From Picochlorum sp. 'celeri' (lineage: Eukaryota; Chlorophyta; Trebouxiophyceae), in assembly GCA_010909725.1 (NCBI GenBank), contig JAACMV010000027.1:124001-188000 (forward strand): 64,000 bases of DNA, in the 5' to 3' direction. This document shows, one piece after another, positions 21,878-31,448 of the stretch; position 1 is the first letter of the stretch; the number at the start of each line of letters is the position of its first letter. A program made the position numbers and the translations under genes. Under the pieces are notes generated by a model. It saw only the letters and a program-made list of their open reading frames with translations, had not been told where the DNA came from and ran no database searches.

Positions 21878-22864
21878 TTACTTTTTCTTCGCCTTTGCTC
21901 TTGGTTTCGCGACAGTTTTCCTTCGCGGCGCCGCCTTTTTTACTGCTGGCTTTTTTCTCGCACCACCCACGGGTTTCTTGCCGCCCTTCTTCTGGGAGGC
22001 AGATGCAGTCTCCGTGCCGAGATGTGCATTCTGATTGCCTTCTGTCTGGGAATCATTCTCATCGTCTTCAAGCCACTCTTTCAGCTTTGCAGCATCTTCT
22101 TCATTTGAAAAGCGTTTATCCTCTCGTAGCTGTATGAACCTGTCGGATATGCTTTCCACCTTGGCTTCTGATCCAGTGAAATTCAACACCATGATGGTGC
22201 CAGGATACTCTACAGGTGTCACACTGTAAATGCATCCTTTCAAATCCAATTCCATCCTTTCTACGGTGCTGTCACCTTCTTTAGTCTTTCGAAGAAGCAT
22301 CCGTCCAATAGCTCCAGAGTCTCCTGACAAGTCAGTCGTCCCAGCCAGAGTATCATGTGATTCCAGCTCCATCAGCATCTTTTGTACAGGCATTTTATCC
22401 GGGAGTCTCACTGTTACGGAATTTGCATCCACAATATCGTTGAGCGTCGCTGCTGTCGTGCCTGCATTCTTAGGCCCTGTGACAGCTGCTTTTGTCTTTA
22501 TGGAGGGCTGCGTCAACAACACTGCTGCATGAGAGTCTTCCATAGGTGTAGACTCCTGCGTCATCTTTCCTTCACTAACAGCGTCTATTTTGATATTTCC
22601 ATCCCCTTTCATGCTTGTCGATGGCTTTTGAATCTCCTCACTATCACTATCTGTGTCAATAATCATCATAACGTCCTTGCCGTTGGAGACAACGTCTCTC
22701 TCTCGTTTCTGACGCCCCTGTTCTTCCAACCAACTCGGCAGTGAAGAATCAGAACTATCATCCTGGATTAATTTATTTTTGTTCGCCATGATATCGCTCG
22801 CAACTTGCCGTCTGATTAGAGGCAAGTCTTCGTCAGAAGACGAGCCATCGAAAACTTGTTCCAT
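21878..22864 (-). CDS. BIN4: BIN4-like subunit of plant topoisomerase VI
   Basis: BIN4 (MIDGET) is a DNA-binding partner of the plant DNA topoisomerase VI complex, needed for endoreduplication. The 328-residue single-exon protein begins MEQVFDGSSSDEDLPLIRRQ, with acidic Ser patches. The central conserved domain has LAGTTDLSGDSGAIGRMLL, MELDLKGCIYSVTPVEYPG, TIMVLNFTGSEAKVESISDRFIQL and an acidic stretch, which fits the BIN4 core. The C-terminus is Lys/Ala/Pro-rich (KKPAVKKAAPRRKTVAKPRA), an AT-hook- or histone-H1-like DNA-binding tail as in topoisomerase II C-termini. It is tail to tail with the frataxin-like gene and its start faces the stop of the HEI10-like gene. Family recognition is from the core motifs; the complex is inferred. 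Confidence 0.75.
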   Translation of the reverse strand: MEQVFDGSSSDEDLPLIRRQVASDIMANKNKLIQDDSSDSSLPSWLEEQGRQKRERDVVSNGKDVMMIIDTDSDSEEIQKPSTSMKGDGNIKIDAVSEGKMTQESTPMEDSHAAVLLTQPSIKTKAAVTGPKNAGTTAATLNDIVDANSVTVRLPDKMPVQKMLMELESHDTLAGTTDLSGDSGAIGRMLLRKTKEGDSTVERMELDLKGCIYSVTPVEYPGTIMVLNFTGSEAKVESISDRFIQLREDKRFSNEEDAAKLKEWLEDDENDSQTEGNQNAHLGTETASASQKKGGKKPVGGARKKPAVKKAAPRRKTVAKPRAKAKKK

Positions 22865-23102
22865 GATACCGTTCCACGTCTCTTCTTCTATTCTCTCGTG
22901 CTTCTATTTGAAAATTTTATTTCATAAAGTAAAAGTATAAGGGAGGAAGCGTGCGTTCTGGTGCATGGATTGAAAAACAATTTGAAAACGTTGTCTCCCT
23001 CGATTTGAATTTCTAGTAGAACAACGTTGTTGGTCATGCCTCTGATTGAAATCTCTTACAGACAAACATGTATGCACAGATATCTCATAGCAGGTTTTGA
23101 TG

Positions 23103-24069
23103 TCATCTTGTGCGATACTTTGGCGATTTTAATGGGCCTGGCAAGCCCAACCCATCAACTGGCATTGCCAGACCATGATGTGGGGAGGCTCTCTTGGTTG
23201 GAGTCATCCCTTTGTAGGGTCCCGATGGACCCATTTGCTGGTTCATCAGCTCCATGGGCGAATCAAAACGTTCTATTCTATTCTGCTGCGGAGCAGCTGG
23301 CGAGTGATATGGTGACGTTCTGGGCTGTGACATGTGCAACCCCAAATGCTGGTGCCCATGCAAACAGCTTGGAGAAGCAACTCCATTGCTGGCGGGTGCT
23401 GAAAGCCCTTGCCTGGCACCAAGATATGGAGATGTATACCGTTCAGTATACTGCCTCGATGATCCATGAGAACCAGTCCCGTGGCTCCTTGATGCCTGCT
23501 GCTGTCCCATAGACTGCCGTAGATTATGTGCCTCCTTTGCCTTCTGGCCATACTTTTCCCTCAACTCCTTCACGTCTTGCTCCAATTCATCCCTTTCTTT
23601 TCGCAATCGTTCCATGACAGATTTGACATCGCGATACCCATCATTCATCTGACTCATCTTCTTTTTGTAATGTGCATCCATGGTTGCCATTTTCTCAGTT
23701 ATCTTGTCGTATCGCAGCTTTGCATACAACTCCTCTTGTCTAAACTTGAATTGGATCGCAGCCAAAGCGAGAGATATGCATTGCTCCATGGACATCCCGA
23801 CGAGCATGAGCTGATCCTGTGGCCCTTGGAGCCCTGCTGGCAAGACCACGTCTCTGAACGCAATCGCATCCATGGACTGCAGACAACTCCTGTTCTCAAT
23901 CCATATATAGATATATAAATAATAAATAATCACGTACAGTGCCGCACACAGCGCATTGTTTCCTTGCCATGATTTTTCCAAAACATGACCGGCAGTACAC
24001 GTGCCCACACGTGGTGACCGTCACTTGTTCTCCTACTTTTAAGGATGTAAAGCACGTATTACAAAACAT
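23103..24069 (-). CDS. HEI10: HEI10/ZIP3-like meiotic RING protein
   Basis: HEI10-type RING proteins (SUMO or ubiquitin E3) mark crossover sites on meiotic chromosomes. Exon 1 (23938-24069) encodes a complete small RING: C3, C6, then CGHVYC, CRSC-like spacing and a final CAVC within 44 residues. Exon 2 (23103-23876) joins in phase 0 across a 61-base intron (donor GTACGT, acceptor CTGCAG). It carries a coiled coil (about residues 80-145, LRYDKITEKMATMDAHYKKKM to LREKYGQKAKEAHNL), then a Ser/Gly/His/Pro-rich tail with several SP and TP sites. This RING-coiled coil-Ser tail order in 301 residues matches HEI10 (CCNB1IP1). It suggests that the organism has meiosis. Assignment within the ZIP3/HEI10/RNF212 group is less sure. 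Confidence 0.8.
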
Positions 24070-24215
24070 AATGTATTTATTTTAAATGATAGGTATCCGT
24101 GTTTGACAAACGCATCTATTTCGGGACGAATCCACCATGCTTCATGCAGACAGAAGACTCCCATGCATGAAGAATGACCTTGTTCTATCTCCAATGTCCC
24201 ATCCAGACGTCAGAT

Positions 24216-25181
24216 TCACAAATCTTTTCCACTTCTAAATCCTAATGCATACGATGAGTTACGCAGTATATTGAGTTGCATGATGACATTCTGTCGTGTT
24301 CTCCTCTTTGTTTCAGCATCTGCAGTGCATGTCTGCGTAATCTCATTGATGAGTGATGTTGCCAATGCATTCACATCCATGGGATCGCCAGACGATGCAG
24401 TAGTACGTGATTCCGACTTTTTGTTCCCGGCAGCCTTGGGTTTCTTTGGTGCAGCAGATGCCTCATGTTCTTGTTTCAAGGCAGCAGCTTCCACAATCTC
24501 ATCAGCAAGTCGCTCCAATCCCTCGGAAAATTCTTTCAGATCTGGTGGGTTATTCTTATCAATCTTGGGTTTGATCTCAAAGTCAATAGTGATGATGGCT
24601 TTATCTGAGAGCAATTGGGTGACATGTGTGGCATCCAGGTAAATGGACCCTTTCCCATGTGCAGCCCCAATCCAAAACTCTGTTGTGAGTCTGCTATCCA
24701 TCAGTATACCCAGCGGATGCTGACATCCTATGATTGATGCCATTGTTATCATAGAGCTAGATGGTGTACTAAATAATTCCTCTGCCAACGCTGGTGACGC
24801 ATCTACCAGTCCTCCTTTGCCCAACCCAAGCCTGGGGGACAAGTTTTTTGACTGGATCGTACTGTCTGGATGAGCGATGACCACATAAGCTCGATTTTTC
24901 TTATCCTATACGAACAATGTGACGGTTATAGACGCCATGTGTATCCATACGCAAGTATCAAACGTACTCTGAGCAATATCGTTTTTGCGACGACTCCCTC
25001 CTGGCTTTTGAGCGCTTCAACCTGTACAGTATCAGTGCGAATATATATTTGAATTTGTCTGATGGTATGAAATGTATCATTTACAAAGGCGTACATGCGT
25101 GTCGTGCTCGCAGCACTCTGAATGCTCATGGACCTTTGCCGTCAGGCCCAGTTTTTCTAATGCTGAAAGCAATGTATCCAT
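24216..25181 (-). CDS. YbaK/ProX-domain prolyl-tRNA deacylase-like protein
   Basis: YbaK-domain proteins clear mischarged Ala or Cys from tRNA-Pro. Three exons (25095-25181, 24968-25021, 24216-24905) join in phase 0; the introns are 73 and 62 bases with donors GTACGC and GTACGT. The 276-residue product reads MDTLLSALEKLGLTAKVHEHS, then VEALKSQEGVVAKTILLR, DKKNRAYVVIAHPDS, LSPRLGLGKGGLVDASP and QHPLGILMDSR. The RLGLGKGG and HPLG segments match plant and animal PRORSD1-type proteins well. After residue about 175 there is a Lys/Ala-rich linker and an extra C-terminal helical region (VNALATSLINEITQTC...NVIMQLNILRNSSYALG) that is not part of the usual domain; it may dock to tRNA or a synthetase. 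Confidence 0.8.
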
Positions 25182-25897
25182 CCCTTTTCCCGTTACAGTA
25201 TGCTATTAAGAAATTGGAAAATTATGAGAGCAGGCTGGTGCATAATCTCCTTTTCTTGATCTGATATCAGTCATTACACACATGTCTTCGAAGACATGAT
25301 GGAAGCTAATCAGAGATCTCTAATCTCATCATTCAAGGACGACATAAATCAGGTACCAAAATGAACACACACAGACAGTAGAAGAAAGATGGTTTGATAT
25401 TACATCGTGATACATGCAAGATCGGTTGAATAGGTATATATATGGTCTTCACAAGTGTCAGACAGGTATGTGTATGCTCTTCTTCAATATGGAATCTCAA
25501 AAATCAATAACAACTCCAGCCAACACAAAAAACATTGCTGGAATCGACCTCTGGTCTTGTCAAAATACTGCTACAACAAATCTAAGGCAGTCGTAGCAGC
25601 AATAGTAGTATTAATCAATCATAATGATATCACAATAGTTCATTAGTTGTCTTCTCGTGGAATGAATGTATATCTCAGGTACCTGGTCTCCACACAACGC
25701 AGGCCAGGCACATGATCCAGCGAAAGGCATATGGGAAGAATAAGACATGGTAATGATACGCATATATAAATGTATGCGGGTGGCAAGCCTGAAAAATTGC
25801 CACACTTGTATGAGTACAGGTATCCACAAATCAATCACCATAATAGTGGTGATGCAAAAATGCCAACAATCTGGCTCGTAAATGTAAATCAGCCACG
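25182..25897 (+). other. Intergenic region, nothing recognised
   Basis: About 716 AT-rich bases between the start of the YbaK gene and the stop of the next minus-strand gene. Only short chance frames are present. It should hold the YbaK promoter. Confidence 0.4.
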
Positions 25898-26488
25898 TCA
25901 ATACGCGGCACCACACGAAGAGCGCAAAGGCGCACATTTTCTTGATCTTTTTCTCGGAGAGATTGGTAATGAATCACCATACTCGCTGACGGGTGCATGA
26001 TCGGTACTCTTGCGGAACCCAATAGGTTCTGGGTGCTGCGCATGACCCGTGTTTCTCGACTCAACCCCCTCGTTATCCAATAAATTTCCAAATGAGAGCT
26101 CTCGTGGGTAATAATCTGCAGATCCCTCCACATTCTTTGCTTTTGGCGCACACGAGGATGAAGGCATCTCAACAAGGAGCCCCCCTTCCAAACGGGTTGA
26201 TGCTTTAATCTTGACACTGCAAGGAGATGTCCTTCCCACCATCCTCAATGGGCTATGCATCGCAGTGAATGCTGAAGACGTCGATCGTATGGGGGTTCTC
26301 GGTGTTTGCCCGCTGGGTGGGCTCCTTGGTGTCGAAGCAATTGAATTGCCTGCACTACCCATGGCATGTGTATTCATCAAGGACCCCCCATTGGGGTCCT
26401 CGCATTGGTCTGAATTCCTTCCTTCCCTCAGTTTCACATGTGCCAGGTCATGTAGGCCAAGTGTCGGTATGTTCACAGTCTGAGGCAT
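25898..26488 (-). CDS. Hypothetical Ser/Pro-rich protein with many CDK-type sites
   Basis: A single frame of 196 residues begins MPQTVNIPTLGLHDLAHVK at the ATG at 26488. The protein is low in order: Ser-, Pro-, Thr- and Arg-rich. It has a dense run of proline-directed sites (ASTPRSPPSGQTPRTPIRS), a further SPLR, and a basic SPRKRSRK near the C-terminus that could be both a CDK site and a nuclear signal. No domain is recognised. The composition suggests a nuclear phosphoprotein, but that is inference. Length and codon structure favour a real gene. Confidence 0.45.
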   Translation of the reverse strand: MPQTVNIPTLGLHDLAHVKLREGRNSDQCEDPNGGSLMNTHAMGSAGNSIASTPRSPPSGQTPRTPIRSTSSAFTAMHSPLRMVGRTSPCSVKIKASTRLEGGLLVEMPSSSCAPKAKNVEGSADYYPRELSFGNLLDNEGVESRNTGHAQHPEPIGFRKSTDHAPVSEYGDSLPISPRKRSRKCAPLRSSCGAAY

Positions 26489-27317
26489 TGTTCAATTTCA
26501 GTATACATACACCAGGCTTTTGAATTATATATTGCAATGCGTTTTGATATCAATGCTGAAATCTCTTCAGCTCTACTGTTGAGCACTCGAGTATATCAAA
26601 ACCTGTATCTGTTAATCTGTGCGGTAGTAGAACATAAAGCAGTATCGCTCCGATTGATCAAAGACTCTGTGATGGTGCTGTATCTGCATAGAGCAAAAGA
26701 AAAGAGTCAGGTCGCCGAAACCGTACTATTCCCGAGAGGACTGCGTGATATACAGGCAGAGGCACTCGAATCAGACAAAAAAGTAATATTAGAGCACTAT
26801 CAGAAACGATAGATACTGACCAAAGTGCCCGGCAGAGAAACGGGCGCAACCCCAATCGAACCCCAAGGGTCAATCTAAACCGACCGAATACAACCTCCCC
26901 CTACCATCTCAATGAATACATACTATAATTATAATAAAATAAAACATTCCTAGGTATTCACGAGGACTTGGTATCGCACAGAATGACATTCGTTCGCAAC
27001 CCGCCAACTCGCCCACCAGGAAGGCGCCAAACCTCATGACGTGGACCTCGGCAACAGTAGAACGCACCGTTCGTTTACATGCAATCTTACATGCGTCTTA
27101 ATGGCATTAATTATAATTTTTGAAACGGGCATTGGAGTGAATGGTGGCCTTATGGTGAATCGAAGGGTAAAGTCGAATGGTGTTCTGGGACAAATCGCGC
27201 GACTCCCGAATGCTTGTCCAATGGGGTCAAGGGAGTCACTCATGGCCAGAGAGAACAATGCCGACAGGATGCTGTGCATTGCCATTAATATTCTTTAAAT
27301 TTGTATTTGTATTGAAA
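26489..27317 (+). other. Intergenic region, weak 91-codon frame
   Basis: About 830 bases between divergent genes. A 91-codon frame at 26537-26812 starts with ATG but has no recognisable domain, and I do not call it a gene. No repeat or RNA gene was seen. Confidence 0.4.
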
Positions 27318-28063
27318 ATGACACCAACAATCGGAAAGCCAGGTGCGTCTTTTGATGGTTTGAGGGAGTTTGAGGCTGTTTGATCAGCATCTCAACCCAC
27401 ATCACAGATGTCTTCAGATATTCATTCAATATCAGCGATATCGCTGATATGTAATCAACGGTATTTGTTGTAATATGATTTGGTTGGTATGCAGCCCCAA
27501 ACTTCACAGCTCAGGCTGTGGTTGATGGAGAGTTTGTGCAGACAAACCTCAGCGACTACAAGGGAAAGTACGTCGTGCTCTTCTTCTATCCTCTCGATTG
27601 GACATTCGTGTGCCCAACTGAGATCATTGCTTTCAGCGAGAGGATTGCAGAGTTTGAAGAGCTCGATGTCCAGGTGTTGGGAGTGTCTGTGGACTCTCAG
27701 TTCTCTCACTTGCACTGGATCAATACTCCACGCAAGCAGGGAGGATTGGGTGGACTCAAGTACCCATTGGTCTCTGATGTGACCAAGTCCATCTCCAAGG
27801 ACTATGGTGTGTTGATCGAGGAAGGTGACGGTGCCGGAGTTGCTCTTCGTGGATTGTTCATCATCAATCCAGAGGGTGTGTTGAGGCAGATTACAGTGAA
27901 TGATTTGCCAGTGGGTCGCTCTATTGATGAGACATTGAGGTTGATCAAGGCATTCAAGTTCACTGATGAGCACGGTGAAGTGTGCCCAGCAAACTGGACT
28001 CCAGGGGCAGACACCATCAAGCCAAATCCAAAGGAGAGTCAGGAGTACTTTGGAAAGCAGTAA
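27318..28063 (+). CDS. Typical 2-Cys peroxiredoxin
   Basis: The enzyme reduces hydrogen peroxide and alkyl peroxides with thioredoxin as donor. A tiny first exon (27318-27342, MTPTIGKP, donor GTGCGT) joins 27495-28063 in phase 1, giving 197 residues beginning [20 protein letters not shown]. The peroxidatic Cys is in [12 protein letters not shown] and the resolving Cys in GEVCPANW. The GGLG motif and the C-terminal YF (EYFGKQ) mark the peroxide-sensitive form that can be overoxidised. There is no transit peptide, so it is probably cytosolic, and its tail ([18 protein letters not shown]) resembles animal PRDX1/2 more than plant plastid enzymes. The intron holds a perfect 22-base palindrome. Confidence 0.95.
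27429..27450. repeat. Perfect 22-base palindrome in the peroxiredoxin intron
   Basis: The sequence from 27429 to 27450 is identical to its own reverse complement (half site ATATCAGCGAT). It lies about 45 bases before the intron's acceptor and would form an 11-bp dyad or a hairpin in RNA. Confidence 0.85.
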
Positions 28064-28104
28064 ATTTGATATACATCATTTTGTAACACATACTATACAT
28101 ATAT

Positions 28105-31023
28105 CTATGTGGTTGCGGCCATGGTGTCCATGACATACTGTGCTTGTTGCTGCAGCAACTCGGCTCTGCTCATGAGAAGCCTCCTGGCTTCTGTCACCAG
28201 CCTCTTTGCATGCAGTGCAAGGACTTTCTTCTTCCTTGGTGTCGACTTTTTATACGCGACAGAAAGTATGTCTTCTACAGTAGACGGGTCGGCTGATGCG
28301 AGAAGCTCAGGTGTTCTCAGGCCTGCTTTGAACAACAGCCTTGCAGAGTATGACTTGACACGTGGTATTTCCATGAGTTCCAGCATCTCTGGCAACACAC
28401 CATGGAGGACTCTCGATTGGAATTGTCTGATGAGTATCTCTAGATCATTCCAGCCTGTTCTCGAGCAAAATGTTGCAAGCATGCCCGCGTGCCTCGAAGC
28501 CCTATCTTGGATACCTTGCACCAAGCCTCGTGCAATACCAAACTTTTCTTCAACATGCGACAAGGGTGTTTCCTGGAGTATATCTCGCAAGATCAAGGCG
28601 ATCCAAAATCGCTTTGAAATTCGTTCCCGTGAGTCCTGAGTTTTCTTGTCATGTATCAAATTGCCTGATGTTGTCATATGTTTGCTACTCGAGTATCCCC
28701 GTGCTTTTGCAATGAGGAATCCCCTGTGAACACCAACCTTTTCACTGACGCTGACATCAATTGGAGACAGATGATTCATCATATCAGAGAACCTGTTCCA
28801 TTCTACATGTATCTCCTCATTTAACGGAACACAAATGTAGGTTAGATGGAGGTCTGAGGCGAGGACGAGAGCCTCCCGTGCTCTCGATAGATCTGAGACA
28901 ATGTCCTCACAGATTTCTGGAGGCAACCCAGAGCTTGCAGCTGCAACACCGAAATGTGTGGGGACAAATATGTTGTTATTCGAATCCCACATGATATAGC
29001 GTCGATTTGGATCACCCAGCCATGTTAATGCAGCTTTCGTATGGGTCACAAGATTATCATATGGTATCATCTGTGCCAGCAAGGTTGACTTGACATATCT
29101 GTCCACATCTCCAGGTGTTGAGACTGCTTTGGATGAGATACCTTCAAGCATGGCCCTATACAAGCCCTTCTTTCCATCATCCAAGCAACTTGTGATTGGC
29201 TCTATTGTCTGATTCATTAAATCGTATAATCTGGAGTCTGAAATTCCTTTGTTCGACAGTAAGAATGATTCACCCAGCGTGTCAAGGCCAGCTCTACCAG
29301 CCCTCCCTGCCATTTGTTTGTATTTCGACGGGTTCAGAAGATTCTCAGGCTTGCCAACATATGGGTGACGGAAAATGACTCGCCGCGCAGGAAGATTGAC
29401 ACCAGCTGCCAACGTGGAAGTCGCACATAGGACAGACACTGATCCTGATTTGAATGCAGCCTCCACAAGCTCTCGCTCCTCAGAATCCAATCCGGCATGA
29501 TGCCAACCAAACCCCTTTCCTAACAATCCCCTCAGAGTATTATTCTGCGAATCTTCCTTCACTCCCGGGCTATTCTGATGATGCTCTATGGCTTCGGAGA
29601 TGATCTGGCGAGAAGGTACATCTCCATCAAGAAACTCATATGTTCCAACATGCGGTAACCGGTCGGAAGACATGGATTGTTGATCCAAAGATTCGGGAAT
29701 AGAGTTTAACTTTCGCGCCAAGTATTCTGCTGTTCGCTCACAACTTCTTCTTGAGCAGCAAAAGACGATCACAGAATGGCTGCATTGAATGCTTTCCTTC
29801 ACGAGAGCGACAAGGACATTCGACTCTGACATGCCCCCTTCATACTTGAGCTTTCGAACCAGCCTTCCATCTGGCGAGGTTACCATATCACCCTTGACGA
29901 GGTATTCGTGGAGTGGAACAGGTCTGTACTCAGTCTGAAATAAAATGGCACCCAACCACGTTGCCACGATGTGCACATTGGAAATGGTTGCACTCATCCC
30001 AATAATCTGCAGGGCACAGTTTCCAGACGATAGATACCTCAGCTTTGTCAGCATGAGTTCCAATAAGTATCCTCTATCAGAATCTCCAACCATGTGCAGC
30101 TCGTCGACGCAGACAGTGGATATGTTCTTCGCTACAGTTCCCTCTTCCATCCACTGATTCACCAGTATGTTGGCCTTTTCAATTGTACAGACAATAATCC
30201 CTGCCTGAGAAGGAATGTCAATCGAGGTATGCAGACTCCCATAAAACTCGACTACTTTTTTAACTTTCCCCTTCTTTCTGACGTCTTCATTCCGACCCAT
30301 CATATCAAAAATCTTTTTATACCGAGCCGACTTCTCTGCACATATTGACACAAACGGGAGGACAAGCATTGCTGGCCGACCAGTTTTCATCAGTCTTCGT
30401 AGCATCAGCACCTCGGCCACCATACTCTTGCCTCCAGATGTTGGCGCACAGTACACCAAATTTTCACCCCTGTCCAATACACCAGGAGAAGAAAGGCATT
30501 CAGCCTGCCAAGGATACAGTGCCTGTGGCACATCCGCTGCTTTGAGAGCAGAGGTCATATCTTCGTCATCTATATACCAGGCCACATCTCTTGAGAGTCC
30601 ATTCGAATCCATAGTCTTCCCATCGCTATGACGAGACCCGTCATTTCTGCTGTGCCCACTACTGCCCCCACCACCAAATGACAACTGCCTCTTTGTGTCA
30701 CATACCTCCTCCAAGCACTCGCCACGCCTCTCTATATCACAAATCTTCTCCAGCTCGACTGTATTGGGAGTATCATTCTGGCACCACTGCTTCGCGTTGC
30801 CCTCTGTTTGGTTGCCTGGCAGATTCATGAACAATGCCAACCTGCTCTGGACACCAGAAATCCACGAGGATCGCCGTTCTTCCATCTTCTTCTCACCGCC
30901 ATCATCTCCTAATCCCATAGATTTAAATCTCTTCACACCCCCATTCCCACCAGCATACTCGGTTGATCCCACCGCATGGTCGTCCTGCATTGCTCCTTCT
31001 TCTTCCTGGAATGTGCTTGCCAT
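28105..31023 (-). CDS. HELQ: HELQ/Pol-theta-type DNA repair helicase
   Basis: This superfamily 2 helicase is of the HELQ/POLQ group, which works at stalled forks and in double-strand break repair. Single exon from the ATG at 31023 (MASTFQEEEG), 972 residues. After about 150 disordered residues come LYPWQAECL (Q-like motif), Walker A APTSGGKS, VLPFVSICAEKS, the DELH box in VCVDELHMVGDSDRGYLLE, GMSATISN, FCCSRRSCE, GFGWHHAGLDSEERE, VLCATSTLAAGVNLPARRVI and QMAGRAGRAG. The C-terminal part has the ratchet domain and a helix-hairpin-helix-like tail (RVKSYSARLLFKAGLRTPELLASAD). No polymerase domain follows, so it resembles HELQ rather than full-length Pol theta. It ends 42 bases from the peroxiredoxin stop. 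Confidence 0.9.
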   Translation of the reverse strand: MASTFQEEEGAMQDDHAVGSTEYAGGNGGVKRFKSMGLGDDGGEKKMEERRSSWISGVQSRLALFMNLPGNQTEGNAKQWCQNDTPNTVELEKICDIERRGECLEEVCDTKRQLSFGGGGSSGHSRNDGSRHSDGKTMDSNGLSRDVAWYIDDEDMTSALKAADVPQALYPWQAECLSSPGVLDRGENLVYCAPTSGGKSMVAEVLMLRRLMKTGRPAMLVLPFVSICAEKSARYKKIFDMMGRNEDVRKKGKVKKVVEFYGSLHTSIDIPSQAGIIVCTIEKANILVNQWMEEGTVAKNISTVCVDELHMVGDSDRGYLLELMLTKLRYLSSGNCALQIIGMSATISNVHIVATWLGAILFQTEYRPVPLHEYLVKGDMVTSPDGRLVRKLKYEGGMSESNVLVALVKESIQCSHSVIVFCCSRRSCERTAEYLARKLNSIPESLDQQSMSSDRLPHVGTYEFLDGDVPSRQIISEAIEHHQNSPGVKEDSQNNTLRGLLGKGFGWHHAGLDSEERELVEAAFKSGSVSVLCATSTLAAGVNLPARRVIFRHPYVGKPENLLNPSKYKQMAGRAGRAGLDTLGESFLLSNKGISDSRLYDLMNQTIEPITSCLDDGKKGLYRAMLEGISSKAVSTPGDVDRYVKSTLLAQMIPYDNLVTHTKAALTWLGDPNRRYIMWDSNNNIFVPTHFGVAAASSGLPPEICEDIVSDLSRAREALVLASDLHLTYICVPLNEEIHVEWNRFSDMMNHLSPIDVSVSEKVGVHRGFLIAKARGYSSSKHMTTSGNLIHDKKTQDSRERISKRFWIALILRDILQETPLSHVEEKFGIARGLVQGIQDRASRHAGMLATFCSRTGWNDLEILIRQFQSRVLHGVLPEMLELMEIPRVKSYSARLLFKAGLRTPELLASADPSTVEDILSVAYKKSTPRKKKVLALHAKRLVTEARRLLMSRAELLQQQAQYVMDTMAATT

Positions 31024-31448
31024 CGACTCAACAGACACACAAATGAAATCCCATGTAAATATACCCTTCAAATGATGTAATCCATCATTATTCCAATATT
31101 TCTTTGTACATCAACCCCTCATATGCACACAAAGGCGTGGCAGTTGCGAGGTTGTTCGTTCATTGTTGTTGACCCTCTGAACGTTTCCTTCTCGCACATA
31201 ACACATCATTCCATGCTTAGTATCGTGAGTTTTATTAATTTATAATTAAAATACTCTTATTCCGAGCGAATATTGCACCGAGTCCAAATTCAAAACGTCG
31301 TTTACTCTGTAAATAGAGAATATAAAAAAACACAACCAAATTTGGCACCCCGGGATGCAAGCCTGATGCCGCGTTTGCGCTCATGCATGAACATTATGTA
31401 TCAAAATAATCTACATTACTATGTAGTAATGATTATAAAGGGCGATGG
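31024..31448 (+). other. Divergent promoter region
   Basis: About 425 bases between the HELQ-like start and the membrane-protein start. No coding frame, repeat or RNA gene was seen. Confidence 0.4.

Noticed and set aside
26537..26812. 91-codon frame starting with ATG
   Set aside because: No domain, unlike neighbouring gene composition, and could arise by chance.
26820..26890. tRNA B-box-like sequence on the minus strand (GGTTCGATTGG)
   Set aside because: No T-arm stem, no A box and no cloverleaf around it.
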